Positions 1 to 7,227 of a DNA stretch of 64,000 nucleotides are shown here, in pieces. The stretch is from Sutcliffiella deserti (GTDB lineage Bacteria > Bacillota > Bacilli > Bacillales > Bacillaceae_I). Position numbers and translations under genes: made by a program. The stretch lies in NCBI RefSeq assembly GCF_020037475.1, contig NZ_JAIQDB010000001.1:992001-1056000 (forward strand), read 5' to 3'. The notes beneath the pieces were generated by a model. That model worked only from the letters and a program-made list of their open reading frames with translations, ran no database searches and was not told the origin of the DNA. Positions within the stretch are counted from its first letter, which is position 1. Each line of letters starts with the position of its first letter.

Positions 1-68
1 GAAGTGAAAGCAGATAAGAACAATAAACTATAATTTCTATTTTGAAAGATCTGTACCATATTTTTCAT
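1..68 (-). CDS. MFS transporter, N-terminal fragment (runs off the window)
   Basis: Only the first 22 codons are present. The ATG at 66-68 on the minus strand follows a strong ribosome binding site (GGTGGAGG at about 73-80). The peptide begins MKNMVQIFQNRNYSLLFLSA, the pattern (short basic stretch, RNYxLLF, then hydrophobic) seen at the start of many 12-helix major facilitator exporters. The rest lies outside the window, so the substrate cannot be judged. The gene could also belong to another membrane family. The start codon and reading frame are better supported than the family name. Confidence 0.5.
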   Translation of the reverse strand, partial: MKNMVQIFQNRNYSLLFLSAFT

Positions 69-521
69 CTTTTCCTCCACCTTCATTTTGTATCTAGCTT
101 TATTTTACTTTCAGATAAAAACACTGGTAACAGTCTTATGATTCGTTTTGTATCCTCCTTGAGGTGGAGGAAGATATACATTTAAGGACTTAATGAACCT
201 TATAAAAGGCTCTTTTTGTAAAAGCAACAACCAATGCGAAAACAGGCCTATAAAAAAGAAGAGGATGGACAAAACTGAAATAACTCTTACAAAAGACGAA
301 CAATTTTAGTACCGGCTCTTAAAAACGCTATTGAATTCCGTGTTAGACTTCGCTTTCCGCGGGTGACCCGTGAGCTTCAGCTTCGCCTGCGGGGTCTCAT
401 ATCGGCCACTTCTCCCGCAGTAACCCATGTATCGCAAAAACAGCTATACACTCTCGTCTTCGTCTTGCACACCAATACCGCTTGAGTAACCTAAAAACTT
501 TACGTATATTTAAACACATTA
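69..521. other. Intergenic region with two dispersed repeat remnants
   Basis: No convincing gene. Positions 212-247 hold a copy of a short dispersed repeat (core AAAAGCAACAACCAATGCGA) that recurs elsewhere in the window. Positions about 345-425 hold a GC-rich element (TTCCGCGGG ... CGCCTGCGGGGTCTC ... TCTCCCGCAG) related to the large repeats at 11.7-12.8 kb. An open frame at 482-685 has no ribosome binding site and runs through the terminator hairpin, so it was left out. Confidence 0.6.
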
Positions 522-572
522 AAAAACCCGAAAATAATTTGATCTTAAAAACTCAAATTATTTCGGGTTTTT
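522..572 (-). terminator. Bidirectional terminator after the class A PBP gene
   Basis: A long stem (CCCGAAAATAATTTGA at 527-542 pairing with TCAAATTATTTCGGG at 553-567, one bulged base) is flanked by A6 on the left and T5 on the right. It can therefore end transcription on either strand. It lies about 125 bp past the stop of the minus-strand PBP gene. Confidence 0.8.
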
Positions 573-695
573 CTAAGGCAAAAACACCTTTGTCCCAGCC
601 TCTTCTTTTTTATTGCACTATTCTTAGTCTATTCTTTTTTTCGCCTCTAATTCAATTCCTTACAATTTCCGTTATTTTCTTGTAGAGATTCCTCT

Positions 696-2615
696 TTAAT
701 TGTTTCCGTTCGAATTGCTATTTCTTTGCTTCTTTTGTAGATTAGCTGGGAGGTTGAAACTCTCCACTGATTCGCCCTCAAGTGCATCTTTTACCACTTG
801 CTGAAATATTTTCGCAGAAGGGCTTCCAGCTCCAGGTACAATGGGTAGAAATAATTCTTCTGAAGGTATATCAAAGCCTATCCAAAAGGCTCCTACCACT
901 TGAGGAGTAAAACCTACAAACCACTGGTTGGAGGTTGCTTTATGGTTATTATCCATTGTTTGGGTTGATCCGGTCTTTCCAGCCACATCACGACCTTGGA
1001 TAATAGCGTTGTTCCCGCTTCCTTCTTCTACTACATTTTGCAGGATAAAGGTCATTTTTTCTGCTACTTCTTTTGATATAACCCGTTCTTTCTCTCCTTC
1101 GTAGTTTGCCACCGTCTCTCCATTGGCAGCTTCAATCTTTATTATCGCATGAGATTCTACCAGTTCTCCATTATTAGGATAAATTGTATAGGCCTCTGCT
1201 AAATGCTTTGGAGCAATTCCATTTGTAAGGCCGCCCAGTGCAAGACTTGCAAGATTACGGTCTCCTTCCGTTATCGGTAGGTATAGCTTCTTGGCTGCTT
1301 CCATTCCGGCCTCTACACCCATTTCATGCAAAAGTGACACTGCAGGAACATTATACGAATTCAGGACCGCATCATACATGGAAACTTCCCCGCGATAATC
1401 CAATGTATGATTTTCTGGACTATAGCCATTGATATCGATTGGAGAATCATTTAGCATGTCATAGATCCCATAGCCTTTTTCCAATGCAGGTGTATATACC
1501 AATAAAGGTTTGACCGTAGAACCAGGCTGTTTGTTCAGACGAGAGGCTCTATTAAAATCACGGAATTTGTACTCTCTTCCACCAATAAGACCAAGAATCC
1601 CACCAGTCTCCGGATCGATTAATATCCCGCTGCTCTGTGCCACTTCTCCATTAGGTGCAGTCGGGAAGTTAGCTGACTCCGCATATACCTTTTCCAATGC
1701 CTCTTGTGCTTTTGGTTCCAAAGAGGTATATATTTTGTAGCCCCCAGCTAAAAGATCATTTCCACTAATTCCGTACAGTTTATCGGCTTCTTCCAAAATG
1801 TAATCCATATAGCTTGGATATTTTCCCTGATAAGGATCAGCGACTCTTGTTTTTAGATTTAGTTTTTCTTCTTTTGCTGCTTCAAGCTCTTGTAATGAGA
1901 CTATTCCCTGGTTATGCATAAGATGCAGGACAAGGTTTCTCCTTTGAATCGCACGTTCTTCATTATTGAATGGAGATAGCGCAGATGGTGCTTTAATTAT
2001 TCCTGCAAGCGTTGCTGCCTCACCCAAAGTTAATTCTTGGGGATCTTTTGCAAAATACACCGCCGCAGCATTTTTTATTCCCCATGCTCCCTCACCAAAA
2101 TATATTTGATTTAAATAAAGACTGATGATTTGATCCTTTGTATATGTTTTTTCAACTTTTTTTGCTAAAAAGAATTCATCAAATTTCCGCTTAAACGTTC
2201 TTTCATTCGTCAGAAAAACATTCTTTGCTAACTGTTGAGTAATCGTGCTTCCTCCTTGAACTACTCCACCAGCTTTAATATTGGAAGAAAATGCACGAAA
2301 CGTACCGACTAGATCAAAGCCATCATGATCAAAAAAACGGTGATCCTCCACAGCCACTACAGCCAATTTCATTACATCCGGTATTTCATCACTCGAAACC
2401 CCTTCTATCTTATGGGATGTCAGCTTACTAGCAACTTCTCCATGCCTATCATAAATTATGGTTGATTGAGGTAAAGGCTCAGTTAAGGCACTAACATCCC
2501 TCGTTTTTATGTATAATTGCATTGCCAACAGGCTAATCAATACCAGTAATCCTGTGATCAATAAAATTGCACGAAAGCTGACCTGCTTTTTATTTATGTT
2601 TGTTCTCTTTGCCAT
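696..2615 (-). CDS. Class A penicillin-binding protein (transglycosylase/transpeptidase, PBP1A family)
   Basis: A bifunctional peptidoglycan synthase of 639 aa that polymerises lipid II and cross-links the stem peptides outside the membrane. The N-terminus is basic with one membrane anchor (about residues 15-35). The GT51 glycosyltransferase shows the catalytic E90 in VEDHRFF, GGSTITQQLAKN (121-132) and YLNQIYFGEG. The transpeptidase has all three motifs: S366-TVK, SYN at 420-422 and KTGS at 547. The ATG at 2615 was chosen over an upstream ATG at 2636 because GGAGGA lies 5 nt before it. Length is closest to B. subtilis PbpD and PbpG, and I cannot decide between paralogues. It appears to be transcribed alone. 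Confidence 0.93.
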   Translation of the reverse strand: MAKRTNINKKQVSFRAILLITGLLVLISLLAMQLYIKTRDVSALTEPLPQSTIIYDRHGEVASKLTSHKIEGVSSDEIPDVMKLAVVAVEDHRFFDHDGFDLVGTFRAFSSNIKAGGVVQGGSTITQQLAKNVFLTNERTFKRKFDEFFLAKKVEKTYTKDQIISLYLNQIYFGEGAWGIKNAAAVYFAKDPQELTLGEAATLAGIIKAPSALSPFNNEERAIQRRNLVLHLMHNQGIVSLQELEAAKEEKLNLKTRVADPYQGKYPSYMDYILEEADKLYGISGNDLLAGGYKIYTSLEPKAQEALEKVYAESANFPTAPNGEVAQSSGILIDPETGGILGLIGGREYKFRDFNRASRLNKQPGSTVKPLLVYTPALEKGYGIYDMLNDSPIDINGYSPENHTLDYRGEVSMYDAVLNSYNVPAVSLLHEMGVEAGMEAAKKLYLPITEGDRNLASLALGGLTNGIAPKHLAEAYTIYPNNGELVESHAIIKIEAANGETVANYEGEKERVISKEVAEKMTFILQNVVEEGSGNNAIIQGRDVAGKTGSTQTMDNNHKATSNQWFVGFTPQVVGAFWIGFDIPSEELFLPIVPGAGSPSAKIFQQVVKDALEGESVESFNLPANLQKKQRNSNSNGNN

Positions 2616-3068
2616 ATAAATCCTCCATAGTTGCATAAAATCTTTACTCTCTTCTCGTCATTAGGTTGTCGTGTTTAAACCCATCTTTCCTTGAAGAATG
2701 AGATATATACCTGGTCTCTATATTTCAAACAATTATAAATACCCATTTTACTAGAAAACAAAACTTATACTCATAGTTAAAATATTTAAAAGCAGAACTT
2801 ATCTATCAGTGTGGTTTAAAAACCTATTGTTACTCAACCGCGGTTTAATATCTCAAGATCCCGCAACCAAATGACAAATCCTCTTAAAAGTCTCCTCAAT
2901 CATTATACCTTATCGTTACATCAAGAGATTCAATTCTTGTGCTACTTTATTTTCACCTGCAATGTCTTTGATTATATCTACTATGTTAAATGTTAAAGGG
3001 TATTTTATTGAAGCTTCTTCACCACTTCTCTATACCATCTATTTCCTGTTGTTCCGCTATGAGACTAC
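2616..3068. other. Intergenic region, no gene seen
   Basis: AT-rich sequence between the divergent PBP and universal stress protein genes. It must hold the PBP promoter. No hairpin, repeat or small open frame with a ribosome binding site was convincing. Confidence 0.5.
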
Positions 3069-3093
3069 GTTTAAAAGTCTAGGCACTGGGTAC
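3069..3093 (+). promoter_or_regulatory. Sigma-B-type promoter of the universal stress protein gene
   Basis: GTTTAA at 3069-3074 and GGGTAC at 3088-3093 are separated by 13 bp. This is almost exactly the general-stress sigma-B consensus (GTTTAA, 12-14 bp, GGGTAT). It lies 40 bp upstream of the ATG at 3134. Sigma-B control is inferred from the match alone. Confidence 0.75.
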
Positions 3094-3133
3094 ATAAAAT
3101 ACTAAGGAAACAGTGAAAAGGAGAGGAAAGAAC

Positions 3134-3643
3134 ATGAATAATTTCAACAATATTCTTATTGCGTACGATGGTTCAGATGGTAGCATGAACGCAGTTAAGC
3201 TTGGAATAGATATGAAAAAAAGTTTAGATTCTAATATTACGATATTGCAGGTAATAGAAGAAAAAATGACAGGAGCTCCTATCCAAACCCAGCACACATC
3301 CACCATGCCTAATGGCGGCTTTGCTCTAGAAGGCATGAACATGTATGCCAACAATGTAAGAAACAAAGTGCCACAGGAGCAGCCAAAGCACAACCAGCAA
3401 GATCCTGTTGATGAAAAAGCAAGAGAACTTCATGAAACGCTCGCTAAAGAAAACATCGATGCCAAAGTAGATATTTTAGTGGGTGATCCCGCTAAATCAA
3501 TTTGCAATTATGCAGAAGAACATAACAAGGACCTCATCATTATCGGAAGCAGAGGACTTGGAGGATTAAAGAAATTTATTCTCGGAAGCGTTAGTGATAA
3601 AGTGACCAATACGGCTACCATTCCTGTACTTGTAGCAAAATAA
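3134..3643 (+). CDS. Universal stress protein (UspA family)
   Basis: A cytosolic nucleotide-binding protein of 169 aa that starts with the typical first strand NILIAYDGSDGS. It ends with the ATP-binding signature G-x2-G-x9-G-S (GSRGLGGLKKFILGSVS, about residues 136-152), so it probably belongs to the ATP-binding UspA subgroup. A Pro/Gln-rich insertion in the middle (about residues 55-90) makes it slightly longer than the usual 140-150 aa. The ATG at 3134 follows AAGGAGAGG, and an in-frame GTG at 3113 has no binding site. The sigma-B-type promoter just upstream agrees with a general-stress role. It is a single gene ended by a strong terminator. Confidence 0.9.
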   Translation: MNNFNNILIAYDGSDGSMNAVKLGIDMKKSLDSNITILQVIEEKMTGAPIQTQHTSTMPNGGFALEGMNMYANNVRNKVPQEQPKHNQQDPVDEKARELHETLAKENIDAKVDILVGDPAKSICNYAEEHNKDLIIIGSRGLGGLKKFILGSVSDKVTNTATIPVLVAK

Positions 3644-3655
3644 ATATCACCCCCT

Positions 3656-3692
3656 CAGTCGGGTCTCCTATATTGGAGACCTGACTTTTTTG
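3656..3692 (+). terminator. Terminator of the universal stress protein gene
   Basis: An 11-bp stem (GTCGGGTCTCC at 3658-3668 with GGAGACCTGAC at 3675-3685, one G:U pair) is followed directly by T6. Confidence 0.9.
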
Positions 3693-3721
3693 TCAAAATC
3701 TATCCCTTCGCAATGCACTAG

Positions 3722-3750
3722 CACCAAAATATAGGCATATGCATACTCTA
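3722..3750 (+). promoter_or_regulatory. Sigma-K-like promoter of the collagen-like repeat gene
   Basis: CACC at 3722-3725, a 16-bp spacer, then CATACTCTA at 3742-3750. This fits the late mother-cell sigma-K consensus (mACm, 16 bp, CATAnnnTA). The start codon follows 31 bp later. Late sporulation expression is an inference. Confidence 0.6.
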
Positions 3751-3781
3751 TAAAGTAATTAACACGAAAGGGGTTATCCTT

Positions 3782-4936
3782 ATGAATTCAGATCGACAAT
3801 TACCGGGAATGCCTCCATTTTTCGGACCAGGATCAGGCCAAGGAACAGGATTCGGACCCCCGGGGCAAGGACCTGGGTTTGGACCTCCAGGACAAGGGAC
3901 AGGATTCGGACCTCCGGGGCAAGGACCTGGGTTTGGACCTCCAGGACAAGGGACAGGATTCGGACCTCCAGGACAAGGGACAGGATTCGGACCTCCAGGA
4001 CAAGGGACAGGATTCGGACCTCCAGGACAAGGGACAGGATTCGGACCTCCAGGACAAGGGACAGGATTCGGACCTCCAGGACAAGGGACAGGATTCGGAC
4101 CTCCAGGACAAGGGACAGGATTCGGACCTCCAGGACAAGGGACAGGATTCGGACCTCCAGGACAAGGGACAGGATTCGGACCTCCAGGACAAGGGACAGG
4201 ATTCGGACCTCCAGGACAAGGGACAGGATTCGGACCTCCAGGACAAGGGACAGGATTCGGACCTCCAGGACAAGGGACAGGATTCGGACCTCCAGGACAA
4301 GGGACAGGATTCGGACCTCCAGGACAAGGGACAGGATTCGGACCTCCAGGACAAGGGACAGGATTCGGACCTCCAGGACAAGGGACAGGATTCGGACCTC
4401 CAGGACAAGGGACAGGATTCGGACCTCCAGGACAAGGGACAGGATTCGGACCTCCAGGACAAGGGACAGGATTCGGACCTCCAGGACAAGGGACAGGATT
4501 CGGACCTCCAGGACAAGGGACAGGATTCGGACCTCCAGGACAAGGGACAGGATTCGGACCTCCAGGACAAGGGACAGGATTCGGACCTCCAGGACAAGGG
4601 ACAGGATTCGGACCTCCAGGACAAGGGACAGGATTCGGACCTCCGGGGCAAGGCGGACAAAGTGGACCTCCTCCTGGACCGCCACCTTCCTCTCCACCGC
4701 AACAGTCGCAAGCGAGCTATGGAGCTGGGGGACCAAGTGCACTCGCAGTAGACTCTGGTGCTTTACGTAGATGCATGTTTCGATACACATACATTCGTTT
4801 AAATAACGGAGAATCATTTTGGTTCTATCCAACATTTCTCGGAAGAAGGTCGGTTGCCGGCTATCGATGGTTTTTCTTCACTTGGGTCTATTTTGGTATA
4901 GATACCAATAGAATCAGATCCTTCCAATGTGTCTAA
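3782..4936 (+). CDS. Collagen-like GPPGQGTGF repeat protein, probable spore-surface protein
   Basis: A 384-aa protein with three parts: a 24-residue N-terminus, 29 full 9-residue repeats (GPPGQGTGF, two early units with PGF instead of TGF) at residues 25-285, and a short Gly/Pro linker. The last part is a compact C-terminal domain of about 55 residues with SFWFYP, VAGYRW and IDTNRIRSF. Small Bacillus proteins with a Pro-rich head and a similar tail (sometimes mislabelled transporter) exist, but I know no assigned function. There is no signal peptide. The start has AAAGGGG upstream, and the sigma-K-like promoter suggests a coat, crust or exosporium component. The other frames across the repeat are open only because the 27-bp unit is a multiple of three. 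Confidence 0.8.
   Translation: MNSDRQLPGMPPFFGPGSGQGTGFGPPGQGPGFGPPGQGTGFGPPGQGPGFGPPGQGTGFGPPGQGTGFGPPGQGTGFGPPGQGTGFGPPGQGTGFGPPGQGTGFGPPGQGTGFGPPGQGTGFGPPGQGTGFGPPGQGTGFGPPGQGTGFGPPGQGTGFGPPGQGTGFGPPGQGTGFGPPGQGTGFGPPGQGTGFGPPGQGTGFGPPGQGTGFGPPGQGTGFGPPGQGTGFGPPGQGTGFGPPGQGTGFGPPGQGTGFGPPGQGTGFGPPGQGTGFGPPGQGTGFGPPGQGGQSGPPPGPPPSSPPQQSQASYGAGGPSALAVDSGALRRCMFRYTYIRLNNGESFWFYPTFLGRRSVAGYRWFFFTWVYFGIDTNRIRSFQCV
3854..4636 (+). repeat. Tandem array of 29 copies of a 27-bp unit
   Basis: Every unit is exactly 27 bp, and most are identical (GGACCTCCAGGACAAGGGAC followed by AGGATTC). Only the first few and the last differ, for example CCGGGG in place of CCAGGA. The near-perfect identity points to recent expansion or gene conversion. 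It codes the nonapeptide repeat of the collagen-like protein. Confidence 0.95.
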
Positions 4937-5128
4937 ATTCTCAGCCCAAAATTGCAAGTCGCCCGCTTAAAGACGTACACATTAGACTGAGCCATATGAG
5001 TTAAAAGAAATACATGGATGCTAGTCTTAAGGAGAGGGAAGTTTGATAGTCTCTGGATATCTTGATGCTACTTCCCTTTGAGTAAGTATTCACTATGGGA
5101 GCTTTTTATAATTTCCATAAACCATAGA

Positions 5129-5163
5129 AAAACACGCCACATTCAAGAAATATGGCGTGTTTT
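5129..5163 (-). terminator. Terminator of the 109-aa stress-type gene
   Basis: An 11-bp perfect stem (AAAACACGCCA at 5129-5139 with TGGCGTGTTTT at 5153-5163) lies directly after the stop codon at 5165. It can work in both directions. Confidence 0.85.
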
Positions 5164-5164
5164 C

Positions 5165-5494
5165 CTATTTATGAATTTGTTGTGCATGGATATTAACGTC
5201 TTCCTCTTTTTCTTTCATTTTGTTTACCATGTTATGAAAAGCACTCCACTTCGACAATTTATCAATTGCCTCAGTTTCTGAGTTCACCCCTGTAACACGA
5301 AACGATTTGTCGTTTACAAACACTTCATATGCTGGTTGAAGGTTTTTTTGTTCTTTCCGCACTTTTTCGCGCTCCAAATGTCTATTTACTCTTCTTGCAC
5401 CTTTCGCATCTTTTTCTAGACTGGAACCATCTTGAGCGTATTTTGACTTTTCCATTAGGTTTTGACTCTTTTTTTGTAATGTGCTGTCACTCAT
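5165..5494 (-). CDS. Conserved-type hypothetical cytosolic protein, 109 aa
   Basis: Not recognised. It is a highly charged, Lys/Glu-rich protein without membrane segments or signal peptide. The N-terminal half is probably helical (many K, E, R, Q). The middle carries a short strand-like stretch (YEVFVNDKSFRVTGV) and the end is acidic and helical. The start ATG at 5494 follows AAGGAGG by 8 nt, a strong site. The gene follows a 50-aa reading frame by 13 bp. Both appear to be read from one sigma-B-type promoter, so a role in general stress is inferred from context only. Confidence 0.7.
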   Translation of the reverse strand: MSDSTLQKKSQNLMEKSKYAQDGSSLEKDAKGARRVNRHLEREKVRKEQKNLQPAYEVFVNDKSFRVTGVNSETEAIDKLSKWSAFHNMVNKMKEKEEDVNIHAQQIHK

Positions 5495-5507
5495 GGGAAT
5501 ATCCTCC

Positions 5508-5660
5508 TTACTGCTCTCTAGTTAAAATTTTTTGTGTATTATTTTGAGTTCTTTGATGTGTAGTTATTAAACGTGTGGCATGCCCCTTGGCCCGGTGTTC
5601 AGCATGCGATTTGAATAACGCTTGCCTTATTTCAAGCTTTTTTGTCAAACTTTTCTTCAC
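5508..5660 (-). CDS. Small basic protein, 50 aa, first gene of a sigma-B-type operon
   Basis: A short gene with a GTG start at 5660 preceded by GAGGAGG at 7 nt spacing. Its stop codon touches the ribosome binding site of the next gene. The product starts VKKSLTKKLEIRQALFKSHA and is rich in Lys, Arg, His and Thr. It is soluble and has no motif that I recognise. The binding site, tight spacing and an almost perfect sigma-B promoter 32 bp upstream argue that it is real. It might bind nucleic acid, given its charge, but nothing in the sequence proves that. Confidence 0.65.
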   Translation of the reverse strand: MKKSLTKKLEIRQALFKSHAEHRAKGHATRLITTHQRTQNNTQKILTREQ

Positions 5661-5691
5661 ATCAGTTCCTCCTCATCTCTTATAAAAATAT

Positions 5692-5716
5692 ATACCCTTT
5701 GGCAGTTGAATAAAAC
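5692..5716 (-). promoter_or_regulatory. Sigma-B-type promoter of the 50-aa/109-aa operon
   Basis: Read on the minus strand: GTTTTA (5716-5711), 13-bp spacer, GGGTAT (5697-5692). One mismatch to the sigma-B consensus with ideal spacing. It lies 32 bp before the GTG start. Confidence 0.7.
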
Positions 5717-5799
5717 CTGATGAGATCTAAGTAAAATGTCGGTGTCCTGATATTGTTGATAATAAAATTTGTTAGTAGTAAAATAAAATCAATTAATCG

Positions 5800-5815
5800 C
5801 CTAACGAACGTTAGG
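5800..5815 (+). promoter_or_regulatory. Palindromic operator before the TetR regulator
   Basis: Inverted repeat CCTAACG-AA-CGTTAGG, 7-bp perfect arms, 24 bp upstream of the TetR start. Position and symmetry fit autoregulation by the adjacent TetR protein (inference). Confidence 0.65.
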
Positions 5816-5839
5816 TAGGGAAACGAGGTATAAAAGTTT

Positions 5840-6436
5840 ATGAGTCTCCCCACAACAGGAAAAATAAAGAAAAGCGCTCTACATCTGTTTGCCCAAAAAG
5901 GATATTATGGAACCTCTCTAAATGAAGTAGCCCTGCTGGTAGGTATAAAAAAGCCCTCCTTATATGCTCATTATAAAAATAAAGATGAATTATATAAGAC
6001 AGTTATTAGAGATTTAATTTTTATATTTAAAGAACGTGTAAACCTAACAAAAGTTGAAGCTTTTGAAAATAATGCAAAGGAACAGTTATTTCTTATTGTA
6101 GAAAAAATGGTCAATTTCTGGAAAGAAGAGGATCTTGGTTTGCTTTATAAACGTTCGATGCTTTTTCCTGAAGAAAAGTTTCAAGATCTTATCCATGAAC
6201 AGTTTAAAGAGAGTGAGGAATATACCACGAAAATTATAAACGGTATTTTTGCGGAGGCTTTTCAGTCTGGTCAAATACATCCACAACCATTAAAACCACT
6301 AGTTGATGCATTTTATTGTTTAGTCGACGGCTTATTTGTTCAACGCTTTTTCTACCCTAGCGATCAATATAATCAAAAAGTGATACATGCATTTAACCAT
6401 TATTGGAATGGTATTGAAACAGGAGGAAAAACTTGA
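5840..6436 (+). CDS. TetR/AcrR family regulator of the SMR exporter pair
   Basis: A 198-aa repressor. The N-terminal helix-turn-helix domain (about residues 5-52) shows the family pattern, from ALHLFAQKGYYGTSLNEVA to GIKKPSLYAHYKNKDELY. The rest is an all-helical ligand and dimer domain of normal length. Its stop overlaps the start of the first SMR gene by one base, so the three genes form an operon. The order regulator, SMR, SMR is like yvdT-yvdS-yvdR of B. subtilis. A palindrome at 5800-5815 is the likely operator. The inducer is unknown and is probably a substrate of the pump. Confidence 0.9.
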   Translation: MSLPTTGKIKKSALHLFAQKGYYGTSLNEVALLVGIKKPSLYAHYKNKDELYKTVIRDLIFIFKERVNLTKVEAFENNAKEQLFLIVEKMVNFWKEEDLGLLYKRSMLFPEEKFQDLIHEQFKESEEYTTKIINGIFAEAFQSGQIHPQPLKPLVDAFYCLVDGLFVQRFFYPSDQYNQKVIHAFNHYWNGIETGGKT

Positions 6437-6789
6437 TGCATTGGATATATATATTTATTGCGGGTTTACTTGAAATAGTTTGGGTGCTTGGTTTACGTTT
6501 TTCTAATGGATTTACCATTTTAATTCCTAGTATCCTAACCGTTGCCACTCTGGCTGTCAGTTTTTACTTATTTTCCAAATCCCTGAAGTTTCTGCCTATT
6601 GGTACAGCCTATGCTATTTTCACAGGCTTTGGAGCAGCCGGAACCGCTGTTATCGGGATATTCTTTTTCCAAGAGTCCGCTAATGCTTCTAAACTTTTCT
6701 TTATTGGCTTAATGCTGGCAGGAATAGTCGGGCTCAAGTTAACAACCCCAACAGAAACTCAATCAGATGCACAAAGGAGGGAAGAATAA
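6436..6789 (+). CDS. SMR family efflux subunit A
   Basis: A 117-aa four-helix inner-membrane protein of the small multidrug resistance family. The essential membrane glutamate is present in helix 1 with Trp three residues later (EIVW), and the helix 3 signature reads GTAYAIFTGFGAAGT. The ATG at 6436 shares its A with the TetR stop and lies 9 nt after AGGAGG. A TTG at 6433 is also possible. It is paired with a second SMR gene one base after its stop, so a heterodimeric H+-coupled exporter is likely, as in YkkCD, EbrAB and YvdRS. Substrate may be a quaternary cation or guanidinium. Confidence 0.88.
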   Translation: MHWIYIFIAGLLEIVWVLGLRFSNGFTILIPSILTVATLAVSFYLFSKSLKFLPIGTAYAIFTGFGAAGTAVIGIFFFQESANASKLFFIGLMLAGIVGLKLTTPTETQSDAQRREE

Positions 6790-6790
6790 T

Positions 6791-7105
6791 ATGGCGTGGC
6801 TTTTTCTAATAATTGCTGGTTTTTGTGAAATCGGTGCAGTACTTGCTCTTAAATTGGCTGAAGGCTTCAAGCGTCTTGTTCCTTCCATCTTCTTTGTCCT
6901 AATAGGAATGACTAGCTTCTACTTTCTATCCCTTGCCTTAACAGAGATACCGATGGGTACTGCCTATGCTGTCTGGACCGGAATTGGCTCAGCAGGAAGC
7001 GTACTGCTTGGTATGCTGTTTTTCAGGGAATCAAAAAGCTTCATCCGCCTTCTACTGCTTTCGTTTATTATAATCGGTGTTGTTGGTTTAAAAATAACTT
7101 CCTAA
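6791..7105 (+). CDS. SMR family efflux subunit B
   Basis: A 104-aa, four-helix SMR protein, partner of the preceding subunit. It keeps the membrane glutamate (CEIGAV), and helix 3 reads GTAYAVWTGIGSAG with Trp where subunit A has Phe. The start ATG at 6791 was chosen because AAGGAGGGA precedes it. An upstream in-frame ATG at 6767 lies inside subunit A and lacks a site. Short loops and length match the B. subtilis YvdR/YvdS type. The operon ends at the hairpin at 7145. Confidence 0.88.
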   Translation: MAWLFLIIAGFCEIGAVLALKLAEGFKRLVPSIFFVLIGMTSFYFLSLALTEIPMGTAYAVWTGIGSAGSVLLGMLFFRESKSFIRLLLLSFIIIGVVGLKITS

Positions 7106-7144
7106 GAGCATGTACGAAAAATCTATGATAATATATTAAAAAAA

Positions 7145-7172
7145 GGACCGGACTAACCCCCCGGTCCCTTTT
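7145..7172 (+). terminator. Bidirectional terminator between the SMR operon and the symporter gene
   Basis: Stem GGACCGG (7145-7151) with CCGGTCC (7161-7167), A-run before and T5 after. It serves the plus-strand SMR operon and the minus-strand symporter. Confidence 0.85.
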
Positions 7173-7227
7173 TAGATTAATGATTTATTATAAATATATG
7201 CCTTGTTATTTTATGAAATCCAAGAAC

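Noticed and set aside
482..685. A 67-aa open frame
   Set aside because: Runs through the terminator hairpin, no ribosome binding site, low-complexity hydrophobic translation.
3854..4636. CRISPR array
   Set aside because: The units are contiguous with no unique spacers and code for peptide repeats; no cas genes.
3780..4835. Long open frames in other frames and on the minus strand across the 27-bp array
   Set aside because: They exist only because the repeat unit is a multiple of three without stops. They lack ribosome binding sites, and their products are pure frame-shifted repeats.
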